DNA from: an uncultured Prevotellaceae bacterium | Lineage (GTDB): Bacteria; Bacteroidota; Bacteroidia; Bacteroidales; Bacteroidaceae | Length of the DNA: 11,013 nt | Assembly (NCBI GenBank): GCA_937898415.1 | Contig: CALDLA010000109.1 | Coordinates: 1 to 11,013 of the forward strand | Direction of reading: 5' to 3' | Shown here: in pieces, positions 1 to 6,089 of the stretch | Numbering within the stretch: the stretch's first letter is position 1 | Layout of the letters: each line of letters starts with the position of its first letter | Position numbers and translations under genes: made by a program | The notes under the pieces: generated by a model | What the model saw: only the letters and a program-made list of their open reading frames with translations | Told to the model about the DNA's origin: nothing | Database searches by the model: none

Positions 1-4
1 AAAA

Positions 5-48
5 GGGGTTTTGGCTCGAGCTAAATGGGGTTTTGGCTCGAGCCAATT
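5..48. repeat. 22-bp tandem repeat, two copies, with palindromic core
   Basis: Two adjacent 22-base units (5-26 and 27-48) match at 20 of 22 positions; each begins GGGGTTTTGGCTCGAGC. The second contains a perfect 14-bp palindrome, TTGGCTCGAGCCAA (33-46); the first has the same palindrome with one mismatch. The array starts almost at the window edge, so more copies may lie to the left. The remaining bases up to the kinase start at 142 hold no recognisable gene and only a weak promoter-like pattern. Function is unknown: a protein-binding array or a dispersed intergenic repeat are both possible. Confidence 0.75.
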
Positions 49-141
49 TTTGGGGTGTTTTTGACGGAAGGATTTCTGTGTTTGTATCTCTTGGTGAGGT
101 CAGCATACAATAAAACAAGGATGCAGACGTTATAATAAGGT

Positions 142-1257
142 ATGCAGTGGACTGACAGAATCAGGCAGGTAAAAATATTACTCGTCATTGCGGCCGTCGT
201 GATAGCCGTGGTGTCGTTGTTGGTGTCGCACTTTCTGGTGCGTGACCTGCAGCGCGAGGAGCGGGCTAAGATGGAGACGTGGGCCGAGGCGCTGCAGGCG
301 CTGAATCAGGCTGACGAGACAACGGACTTGACACTGGTGCTCAACGTCCTGCAGTCGAACAATACCATTCCCGTCATTGTGCTGAACGACGAGGGCGGTA
401 TCGACGACTTCCGTAATATTGACGACACGCTGCATCTCAGCGTTTATGCCCGTCGTATGATGCAGGCGGGTGACACCATCCGCATCGGGGCTCAGTTGGT
501 GTGCTACGACGAGTCTATCATGCTGAAGCGGCTCACCCAGTGGCCCTACGTCCAGTTGGGCATCGTCATGATCTTTGTCGTGGTGGCTATCTTTGCCCTG
601 CTCTCGTCGAAGAAGGCCGAGCAGAACAAGGTGTGGGTGGGACTGTCGAAGGAAACGGCCCACCAATTGGGCACGCCCATCTCCTCGCTCATGGCCTGGG
701 TCGAGATTCTGAAGGAAAACTACCCGCAGGATGAACTGATACCCGAGATGGACAAGGACGTGAAGCGACTGGAGCGTATTGCCGAGCGCTTTTCGAAGAT
801 AGGTTCGCTGCCCGAGCCGGTGGAGTCGTCGATGAACGAGGTGCTGGACCATGTCGTCGACTACATGGACCGCCGTACGTCGAAGAAAGTGGAGATGGTG
901 CGGCAGATGCCCGACCATGATGTCCGTGTCAAGATGAACGCCTCGCTCTTTGAGTGGGTCATCGAGAACCTCTGTAAGAACGCCGTTGATGCGATGGAGG
1001 GTTCCGGACGTATCGTTTTGACGCTGATGGAGGAGCCGGGACGTGTGGTCATCGAGGTGCAGGACAACGGCAAGGGCATCCGCAAGAAGGATGTCAACAA
1101 CGTTTTCACGCCGGGCTTCACCACCAAGAAACGCGGTTGGGGACTCGGCCTGTCTTTGGCCAAGCGCATCGTCGAGGAGTACCATAAGGGCCGCATTTTT
1201 GTCAAATCTTCGGAAGTAGGGAAGGGTACAACCTTCCGGATAGAGTTGAAGAATTGA
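142..1257 (+). CDS. Membrane sensor histidine kinase (orphan in this window)
   Basis: A 371-residue two-component sensor kinase that should autophosphorylate on histidine and pass the phosphate to a response regulator. Transmembrane helix 1 spans about residues 12-33 and helix 2 about 137-155, enclosing a periplasmic sensor region of roughly 100 residues that I do not recognise. The H-box is KETAHQLGTPISSL (170-183), with H174 as the likely phospho-acceptor. The ATPase domain shows the N-box (IENLCKNAVDAM, with N276 and N280), the G1 box DNGKGI (308-313), the F-box FTPGFTTKK and the G2 box GWGLGLSLA (332-340). All catalytic motifs are present, so it should be active. The H-box reads HQLGTP instead of the common HELRTP. 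The start at 142 follows an A/T-rich stretch ending ATAAGG. No response regulator lies nearby, so the partner and signal are unknown. No hairpin terminator follows, so transcription may continue into yceD. Confidence 0.93.
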   Translation: MQWTDRIRQVKILLVIAAVVIAVVSLLVSHFLVRDLQREERAKMETWAEALQALNQADETTDLTLVLNVLQSNNTIPVIVLNDEGGIDDFRNIDDTLHLSVYARRMMQAGDTIRIGAQLVCYDESIMLKRLTQWPYVQLGIVMIFVVVAIFALLSSKKAEQNKVWVGLSKETAHQLGTPISSLMAWVEILKENYPQDELIPEMDKDVKRLERIAERFSKIGSLPEPVESSMNEVLDHVVDYMDRRTSKKVEMVRQMPDHDVRVKMNASLFEWVIENLCKNAVDAMEGSGRIVLTLMEEPGRVVIEVQDNGKGIRKKDVNNVFTPGFTTKKRGWGLGLSLAKRIVEEYHKGRIFVKSSEVGKGTTFRIELKN

Positions 1258-1273
1258 AAAAAAAGAAAAAAAA

Positions 1274-1305
1274 TTTGGCTATTTCCCTAATTCTTCGTAC
1301 CTTTG
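1274..1305 (+). promoter_or_regulatory. Bacteroidetes-type housekeeping promoter for the yceD-rpmF-fabH-era-der cluster
   Basis: TTTG at 1274-1277 and TACCTTTG at 1298-1305 are 20 bp apart, matching the Bacteroidetes -33 TTTG / -7 TAnnTTTG consensus. An A-rich tract (1258-1273) lies just upstream and could act as an UP-like element. Transcription would start around 1310-1315, giving a short leader before the ATG at 1324. This also excludes the TTG at 1303, inside the -7 box, as the yceD start. Confidence 0.78.
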
Positions 1306-1323
1306 CACCCCAAAAGTGTGTAT

Positions 1324-1854
1324 ATGTGTAGTTTAGAGCAATTTAAGATAGACCTGAAAGGGCTGACAGCCGAGGTGACAACCTTGGATTTCGACCTGGA
1401 CAACGCCTTCTTTGATGCTCTGGACGAGACGGAAGTGGAAAGCGGGTCATTGCATGTGTCGCTGTCTATACGCAAGGCATCCGGCTTCTTCGAACTCATC
1501 TTCCATACCGTCGGCACTGTAGACATTGTGTGCGACCGCTGTCTCGACCTGATGGAGCAGCCCATTGAGACTGACAACCGTCTGGTGGTGAAGTTCGGAA
1601 GCACCGACTCAGAGGATGATGACACCGTGATAGTGGACGAGAACGAAGGAATACTCGACACGTCATGGTTCATCTATGAGTTTATAGCATTGGCCATACC
1701 CATCCAGCATGTGCATGCACCTGGTAAGTGTAACCCTGCGATGACGAAAGCTCTGGAAGAGCTGTCAGCCGACCGAAGCGGTGATGAGGAGTCCAGCCAA
1801 GCCATAGACCCCCGATGGGAGAAGTTGAAAGGGCTTGTTAGCCCCCTAAGTTAG
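1324..1854 (+). CDS. yceD: DUF177 / YceD-family protein
   Basis: A 176-residue member of the DUF177 (YceD) family, almost always found directly upstream of rpmF. The E. coli and plant homologues are linked to 23S rRNA accumulation and large-subunit assembly, so a ribosome-assembly role is inferred here. Visible landmarks are the CDRCLD motif (C70 and C73), a third cysteine in HAPGKCNPAM (C136), an acidic stretch at about 96-108, and the family's usual C-terminal DPRWEKLKGL (162-171). I chose the ATG at 1324 over an in-frame TTG at 1303 because the latter lies in the promoter's -7 box. The last residues (after GL) and the TAG stop come from a CCCCCTAAGTTAGGGGG repeat, so the native end of the gene appears to have been replaced. 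Confidence 0.88.
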   Translation: MCSLEQFKIDLKGLTAEVTTLDFDLDNAFFDALDETEVESGSLHVSLSIRKASGFFELIFHTVGTVDIVCDRCLDLMEQPIETDNRLVVKFGSTDSEDDDTVIVDENEGILDTSWFIYEFIALAIPIQHVHAPGKCNPAMTKALEELSADRSGDEESSQAIDPRWEKLKGLVSPLS

Positions 1855-1956
1855 GGGGTTGGGGTCTGAACCAACGAATAATGAGAAAATAGTAATTAAG
1901 TGTAACCAGGGGTGAAGAACGCTTGTTCAGACCTCCACCCCCCTAACTTAGGGGGC
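1841..1956. repeat. 116-bp inverted-repeat element (MITE-like) between yceD and rpmF
   Basis: The left arm (1841-1871) and right arm (1925-1956) are imperfect inverted copies of about 31 bases that differ by a few substitutions and one indel. They enclose a 53-base A-rich core. Each arm begins with the compact palindrome CCCCCTAAGTTAGGGGG or its complement and ends inward at TCTGAAC/GTTCAGA. The left arm overlaps the last codons and stop of yceD; the right arm ends 17 bases before the rpmF start. No clear target-site duplication is visible. It may be a MITE-like or dispersed repeat, or an RNA hairpin that adjusts rpmF expression within the operon; the sequence alone cannot decide. Confidence 0.75.
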
Positions 1957-1973
1957 AAATAAAAAATAGAATT

Positions 1974-2165
1974 ATGGCACATCCTAAAAGAAGACAATCA
2001 AAGACTCGTACCCTCAAGCGTCGTACTCATGACAAGGCTGTAGCTCCCACACTGGCAGTATGCCCCAACTGCGGTGCTTACTATGTGTACCACACAGTAT
2101 GCCCCACCTGCGGATACTACCGTGGTAAGGTGGCTATCAAGAAAGAGGACGAAGTAGCTGAATAA
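1974..2165 (+). CDS. rpmF: 50S ribosomal protein L32
   Basis: A 63-residue protein matching bL32 of the large ribosomal subunit. It opens with MAHPKRRQSKTRTLKRR, the typical basic N-terminus that contacts rRNA. A zinc-ribbon follows with CPNCG (C30, C33) and CPTCG (C43, C46), so this is the zinc-binding (C+) form. Length is normal for the family. It sits between yceD and fabH, as usual in bacteria, though no plsX lies before fabH. Its TAA stop shares one base with the fabH ATG, implying translational coupling. The start has no strong Shine-Dalgarno; the upstream bases are A-rich, as is common in this phylum. Confidence 0.97.
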   Translation: MAHPKRRQSKTRTLKRRTHDKAVAPTLAVCPNCGAYYVYHTVCPTCGYYRGKVAIKKEDEVAE

Positions 2166-3163
2166 TGAGTAGAATCAACGCGATTATCACCGGCGTTGGC
2201 GGTTACGTGCCCGAATATGTCCTTACCAATGAGGAACTGTCGCGCATGGTGGACACCAACGATGAGTGGATTATGACGCGTGTAGGCATCAAGGAACGCC
2301 GTATACTGACGGAGGAAGGTCTCGGCACCAGTTATATGGCGCGAAAGGCTGCCAAACAGCTCATTCAAAAGACTGGCGTGGATCCTGACACGATTGATGC
2401 CCTCGTCGTAGCCACTTCTACCGCTGATTACAAATTCCCGTCGACAGCCAGCATCGTCGTGGGCAAGCTTGGACTGAAGAACGCCTATGCGTTCGATTTC
2501 TGGGCTGCCTGCTGTGGTTTCCTCTATGCCCTTGACCAGGCTGCCATGATGATTCAGAGCGGGCGTGTCAAGAAGATGATTGTCATCGGAGCCGACAAGA
2601 TGTCGTCTATCGTTGACTATAAGGACCGCCAGACGTGTCCCCTCTTCGGCGACGGAGCAGCCGCCGTGCTGTTGGAAGCCACCGAGGAGCAGAACATCGG
2701 CTTGATGGACTCCTACCTGCGCTGTGACGGCAAGGGACTGCCCTTCCTCCACATGAAGGCTGGAGGCTCGGTCTGCCCGCCCAGCCACTTCACGGTGGAC
2801 CACCGGTTGCACTACCTCTATCAGGAGGGGCGCACCGTCTTCCGCTATGCGGTGACGAACATGAGCGACGACTGCGCCTTGGTGGCCCAGCGCAACGGCT
2901 TGGACAAGGACAACATCCAGTGGGTGATTCCCCATCAGGCCAATTTGCGCATCATCGAGGCAGTGGCCAAGCGACTGGAGGTCTCTATGGATCAGGTGAT
3001 TGTCAACATTGAGCATTTCGGCAACACGTCGGCAGCCACCATCCCGTTAGCTATCTGGGAGAACGAGCACCGGCTGAAGAAGGGTGACAACATGTTGCTT
3101 ACCGCCTTCGGTGCCGGCTTCGTCCACGGAGCAAGTTATTTAAAATGGGCTTATGATGCATAA
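2165..3163 (+). CDS. fabH: Beta-ketoacyl-ACP synthase III
   Basis: A 332-residue thiolase-fold condensing enzyme. It joins an acyl-CoA primer (acetyl-CoA, or branched primers in many Bacteroidetes) to malonyl-ACP, the first elongation step of type II fatty-acid synthesis in the cytoplasm. The catalytic triad is visible: C116 in AACCGF, H257 in IPHQAN and N287 in FGNTSAA. The glycine-rich C-terminal AFGAGFVHGASYLKW is typical. C116 aligns with the E. coli nucleophile C112; a second cysteine (C117) follows directly where many homologues have alanine or serine. Full length. The ATG overlaps the rpmF stop by one base, and its last 11 bases overlap the start of era. Confidence 0.96.
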   Translation: MSRINAIITGVGGYVPEYVLTNEELSRMVDTNDEWIMTRVGIKERRILTEEGLGTSYMARKAAKQLIQKTGVDPDTIDALVVATSTADYKFPSTASIVVGKLGLKNAYAFDFWAACCGFLYALDQAAMMIQSGRVKKMIVIGADKMSSIVDYKDRQTCPLFGDGAAAVLLEATEEQNIGLMDSYLRCDGKGLPFLHMKAGGSVCPPSHFTVDHRLHYLYQEGRTVFRYAVTNMSDDCALVAQRNGLDKDNIQWVIPHQANLRIIEAVAKRLEVSMDQVIVNIEHFGNTSAATIPLAIWENEHRLKKGDNMLLTAFGAGFVHGASYLKWAYDA

Positions 3164-4103
3164 AGCAGGATTCGTAAATATCGTTGGTAATCCCAATGTA
3201 GGTAAAAGTACGCTCATGAACCAGTTGGTTGGTGAGCGTATTTCGATTGCTACCTTTAAAGCGCAGACCACGCGCCACCGTATTATGGGTATCGTCAACA
3301 CCCCCGACATGCAGATTGTGTTCTCTGACACCCCGGGTGTGCTGAAGCCTAACTACAAGTTGCAGGAGTCGATGCTCGCCTTCTCGGAGTCGGCCCTTCA
3401 GGATGCCGATGTCCTCCTCTATGTCACCGATGTGGTGGAGAATCCGGAGAAGAACATGGATTTTCTCGAGAAGGTGCAGAAGATGACCATACCCGTCATC
3501 TTGCTCATCAATAAGATTGATGCCCTTGCCCATGATACCCATGAGTCCCATGAGTCTCATGAGCCCCATTCGCCCCATTCTCCCCATTCTCCTCAGCAGG
3601 CTCTTGGCAATCTTGTTGCCAAGTGGCACGCCCTGCTCCCCAACGCAGAAATCCTGCCCATCTCGGCCAAGAACAAGTTCGGGGTGGACATGCTGCTGAA
3701 GCGTATCCAGGAGTTGCTGCCTGAGAGTCCTGCCTTCTTCGACAAGGACCAGCTGACGGATAAGCCCGCCCGCTTCTTCGTCTCGGAGATTATCCGTGAG
3801 AAGATTCTGCTGTACTACGATAAGGAGATTCCTTACTCCGTAGAGGTCGTAGTGGAAAGCTTCAAGGAGGACGACCGCCAGATACATATCAATGCCGTCA
3901 TTTATGTCGAGCGTGACTCGCAGAAGGGCATTATCATCGGCCATCAGGGAGTGGCCCTGAAGAAGGTCTCTACCGAGGCCCGCAAAGCCCTCGAAAAATT
4001 CTTCGACAAGCACATCTACCTCGAGGTTTTCGTCAAGGTAGATAAGGATTGGCGTAGTAATCAGCGTGAACTCGATAACTTTGGATATCTACAAACCCCC
4101 TAA
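3153..4103 (+). CDS. era: Ribosome-assembly GTPase Era
   Basis: A 316-residue Era GTPase, which binds the 3' end of 16S rRNA during 30S maturation. The G domain has G1 GNPNVGKST (12-20), G3 DTPG (59-62), G4 NKID (120-123) and G5 SAK (171-173). The C-terminal KH domain has the IIGHQGVALKKV loop (261-272). Two start codons are adjacent (3153 and 3156); the second gives the MHKAGFVNIVGN N-terminus I would expect in this group, and both overlap fabH. Two oddities stand out. A His-rich 21-residue insertion (127-147), encoded by seven 9-nt repeats, separates G4 from G5. The final residues and the TAA stop fall inside a CCCCCTAAGTTAGGG repeat. All GTP-binding motifs remain intact, so the protein is probably functional. 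Confidence 0.95.
   Translation: MMHKAGFVNIVGNPNVGKSTLMNQLVGERISIATFKAQTTRHRIMGIVNTPDMQIVFSDTPGVLKPNYKLQESMLAFSESALQDADVLLYVTDVVENPEKNMDFLEKVQKMTIPVILLINKIDALAHDTHESHESHEPHSPHSPHSPQQALGNLVAKWHALLPNAEILPISAKNKFGVDMLLKRIQELLPESPAFFDKDQLTDKPARFFVSEIIREKILLYYDKEIPYSVEVVVESFKEDDRQIHINAVIYVERDSQKGIIIGHQGVALKKVSTEARKALEKFFDKHIYLEVFVKVDKDWRSNQRELDNFGYLQTP
3531..3593 (+). repeat. Seven 9-nt tandem repeats inside era
   Basis: Exactly seven in-frame units of 9 bases, of the form CATGAGTCC or CATTCTCCC, encode seven histidine-led tripeptides (H-[DES]-[TSP]). The unit length keeps the frame open. The repeat lies in the loop between the NKID and SAK motifs, where Era homologues normally have a short linker. 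On the opposite strand the same bases read as ATGGGNCTN units. A related 9-nt repeat occurs at 5448-5555. Confidence 0.85.
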
Positions 4104-4110
4104 GTTAGGG
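4096..4110. repeat. Partial copy of the CCCCCTAAGTTAGGGGG repeat at the era stop
   Basis: The 15 bases CCCCCTAAGTTAGGG equal the tip of the repeat at 1842-1858, lacking its last two G's. The era stop codon TAA (4101-4103) lies inside it, in a different reading frame from the yceD copy, where TAG is used. It fills most of the short gap before der. Confidence 0.8.
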
Positions 4111-4122
4111 CCTTAAAGAATT

Positions 4123-5436
4123 ATGGGAAACTTAGTAGCCATTGTGGGACGCCCGAATGTGGGCAAGTCCACCTTATTTAACCGTCTGACGAAGAGCCGG
4201 CAGGCTATCGTCAGCGATGAAGCCGGCACTACCCGCGACCGCCAGTACGGCAAGTGCGAGTGGTGTGGCCGTGAGTTTTCGGTCGTCGATACCGGCGGTT
4301 GGGTCGTCAACTCCGATGACATCTTCGAGGAGGAGATCCGTAAGCAGGTGCTCGTGGCCACCGAAGAGGCCGACCTCGTGCTCTTCCTCTGTGACATCAA
4401 GAACGGTGTCACGGACTGGGACCAGGACGTTGCACAGATTCTTCGTCGTGCCAAGCTGCCGGTCCTTTTGGTTGCCAACAAGGCCGACGACGGCAAGGAC
4501 CTCTATGGTCAGTACGACTTCTATAAGCTCGGCTTGGGCGACCCCTATTGCGTTAGTGCTGCTACCGGTAGTGGAACGGGTGATCTCCTGGATAAGGTGC
4601 TTGAGATGTTGCCCGCGAAGTCGAAGGACGACCTCGACGACGGTATTCCTCGTTTTGCGGTCGTAGGACGCCCTAACGCCGGCAAGTCGAGCATCATCAA
4701 CGCCTTCATCGGTGAGGACCGCCACATCGTGACGGAGATAGCCGGTACCACCCGCGACAGTATCTATACCCGCTATGATAAGTTCGGCTTCGACTTCTAC
4801 CTCGTCGATACCGCCGGCATCCGCCGTAAGAACAAGGTCAACGAGGACCTGGAGTTCTATAGCGTCATGCGCAGTATCCGAGCCATTGAGAACAGCGATG
4901 TCTGCATCCTGATGATTGATGCCACCCGTGGCATTGAGGCGCAGGATATGAACATCTTCCAGCTTATTCAGAAGAACAACAAGTCGCTCGTCGTGGTTGT
5001 CAACAAGTGGGACCTCGTCGAGGACAAGACCCAGGAAGTGATAAAGACTTTTGAGTCGGCCATCCGCGAGCGTATGGCTCCCTTTGTGGACTTCCCCATC
5101 ATCTTTGCCTCGGCACTTACCAAGCAGCGTATTTTTAAGGTCCTGGAGACCGCCAAGGACGTTTATTTGAACCGTAAGGTGCGTATTGGTACAACGAAGC
5201 TCAACGAGGTCATGCTGCCGCTGATAGAGGCCACACCGCCGCCCTCGGTCAAGGGTAAGTACATCAAGATTAAGTACGTCAGTCAGGTGCCCGACACGCA
5301 GATTCCTACCTTCGTGTTCTATGCCAACCTGCCGCAGTACATCAAGGAGCCCTACAAGCGCTTCCTTGAGAATAAGATTCGTGAGAACTGGACACTGACC
5401 GGTAGTCCCATTAATGTCTTTATTAGGCAGAAATGA
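4123..5436 (+). CDS. der: Ribosome-assembly GTPase Der (EngA)
   Basis: A 437-residue double-GTPase needed for late 50S subunit assembly. The first G domain has GRPNVGKST (9-17), a switch region AGTTRDR (34-40), DTGG (56-59) and NKAD (119-122). The second has GRPNAGKSS (182-190), AGTTRD (207-212), DTAG (229-232) and NKWD (294-297). The C-terminal KH-like domain follows from about residue 350 to the end, with the typical TPPPSVKGKYIKIKYVSQ segment. Length and motif order are normal, with no insertion like that in Era. It begins 19 bases after the era stop, with an A-rich leader and no clear Shine-Dalgarno. Its TGA overlaps the ATG of the next gene (ATGA), so the two are probably translationally coupled. 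Confidence 0.97.
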   Translation: MGNLVAIVGRPNVGKSTLFNRLTKSRQAIVSDEAGTTRDRQYGKCEWCGREFSVVDTGGWVVNSDDIFEEEIRKQVLVATEEADLVLFLCDIKNGVTDWDQDVAQILRRAKLPVLLVANKADDGKDLYGQYDFYKLGLGDPYCVSAATGSGTGDLLDKVLEMLPAKSKDDLDDGIPRFAVVGRPNAGKSSIINAFIGEDRHIVTEIAGTTRDSIYTRYDKFGFDFYLVDTAGIRRKNKVNEDLEFYSVMRSIRAIENSDVCILMIDATRGIEAQDMNIFQLIQKNNKSLVVVVNKWDLVEDKTQEVIKTFESAIRERMAPFVDFPIIFASALTKQRIFKVLETAKDVYLNRKVRIGTTKLNEVMLPLIEATPPPSVKGKYIKIKYVSQVPDTQIPTFVFYANLPQYIKEPYKRFLENKIRENWTLTGSPINVFIRQK

Positions 5437-5903
5437 GGAAGGTTAAGATGAGACCAATGAGACCACTGGGCCTACTGGGAAGACTGATTCCCATGAGGCC
5501 CAGTGGCTCTATTAGTCCCATAAGACCCATAGGCCTCATTGGCCCCATTCTCTTCCTTGCTGCTTGCACCCAGCCCACCCCAGAAGAACTGGCAGGGCTG
5601 GCCGCTCAGGGCTATTACCGTCACCTGATGGCTGGTGAGTACGAGCAGTTCTTAGAGGGCAGGGTAGGGGCCGATAGCCTGCCCGACGACTACCGTGAGC
5701 AGTTGTTGACGGGCTACCGTCAGTTCATGGCCCAGCAGCAGCGCAATCATCAGGGTATCCGCGACGTCCGCGTTACGTCGGCCACAACTGATACTCTTGC
5801 CGGCTACACCAATGTCATGCTCGTCCTCTGTTTCGGCGACAGCATTGATGAAGAGATTGTGGTGCCCATGGTTGAGCACAACGGTAGCTGGCGGATGAAG
5901 TAA
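5433..5903 (+). CDS. Small lipoprotein with a repeat-derived signal peptide and NTF2-like (DUF4878-type) body
   Basis: A 156-residue predicted lipoprotein. The signal peptide is long (44 residues) and odd: after MRKVK, residues 6-41 are encoded by twelve 9-nt repeat units, giving triplets of the form [MIL]-x-[PL], followed directly by the lipobox L42-A43-A44-C45. Cys45 would be lipidated after signal peptidase II cleavage. The mature part starts TQPTPEELAG and contains YYRHLMAGEYEQFLEG, a middle helix and a closing EEIVVPMVEHNGSWRMK. That pattern resembles the DUF4878/NTF2-like lipoproteins of Bacteroidetes; the assignment is by resemblance only and the function is unknown. It overlaps der by 4 bases (ATGA) and ends the cluster. 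The many Pro, Gly and Arg residues in the signal region make efficient export uncertain. A later start is unlikely, since none would keep both an n-region and the lipobox clear of the repeat. Confidence 0.75.
   Translation: MRKVKMRPMRPLGLLGRLIPMRPSGSISPIRPIGLIGPILFLAACTQPTPEELAGLAAQGYYRHLMAGEYEQFLEGRVGADSLPDDYREQLLTGYRQFMAQQQRNHQGIRDVRVTSATTDTLAGYTNVMLVLCFGDSIDEEIVVPMVEHNGSWRMK
5448..5555 (+). repeat. Twelve 9-nt repeat units encoding the lipoprotein signal peptide
   Basis: Twelve consecutive degenerate 9-base units, the first two identical (ATGAGACCA), later ones such as ATGAGGCCC, ATAAGACCC and ATTGGCCCC. They resemble the era repeat at 3531-3593 but are read one base out of register relative to it, giving hydrophobic/Arg-Pro triplets instead of His-rich ones. 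The units are more diverged than those in era, suggesting an older array or selection on the signal peptide. Confidence 0.75.
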
Positions 5904-5930
5904 TTTATTGTGATTTTTTTCCCCGTTTGA

Positions 5931-6080
5931 TTTTGCGTAAAGGCGAGGCTATTTTGCGTACAGGCACAAGGTGTTTTGCGTATAGGCGCAAGGTATTTTG
6001 CGTATAGGCAAAATACGAGTTACCTATGTCCTTTGCCCCGGCAACATATGTTAATTCACCCGGCAACTTATGTTTACAGT
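5931..6080. repeat. Intergenic array of dyad units spaced about 22 bp
   Basis: Four units starting TTTTGCGTA begin at 5931, 5952, 5974 and 5996 (spacings 21, 22, 22). The last forms a hairpin with perfect 9-bp arms, GTATTTTGC (5993-6001) and GCAAAATAC (6008-6016). After 19 bases, two further units starting CCCGGCAAC begin at 6037 and 6059, again 22 bp apart; the first contains the perfect palindrome AACATATGTT (6043-6052). No gene is supported here. Spacing of two helical turns would suit side-by-side protein binding, but a non-functional dispersed repeat is equally possible. Confidence 0.75.
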
Positions 6081-6089
6081 AGTTAACTC

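Noticed and set aside
60..92. Possible promoter for the histidine kinase (TTTG, 21 bp, TATCTCTT)
   Set aside because: Only half of the conserved T's and G of the -7 box match; too weak to annotate.
178..1185. Long minus-strand open frame opposite the histidine kinase
   Set aside because: The plus strand has every histidine-kinase motif; the antisense product is a His/Leu/Val-rich shadow without recognisable domains.
1303..1323. TTG start extending yceD upstream by 7 codons
   Set aside because: The TTG lies inside the TACCTTTG -7 box, so it would be upstream of the transcript start; the ATG at 1324 is better.
2117..3016. Minus-strand open frame opposite fabH
   Set aside because: FabH has its full catalytic triad on the plus strand; the antisense frame shows nothing recognisable and overlaps the rpmF end.
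3099..4013. Minus-strand open frame with an RMGRMGLM repeat opposite era
   Set aside because: The repetitive stretch is the era 9-nt repeat read backwards; Era on the plus strand is unambiguous.
5931..6080. CRISPR array
   Set aside because: Units are about 22 bp end to end with no distinct spacers and no cas genes nearby.
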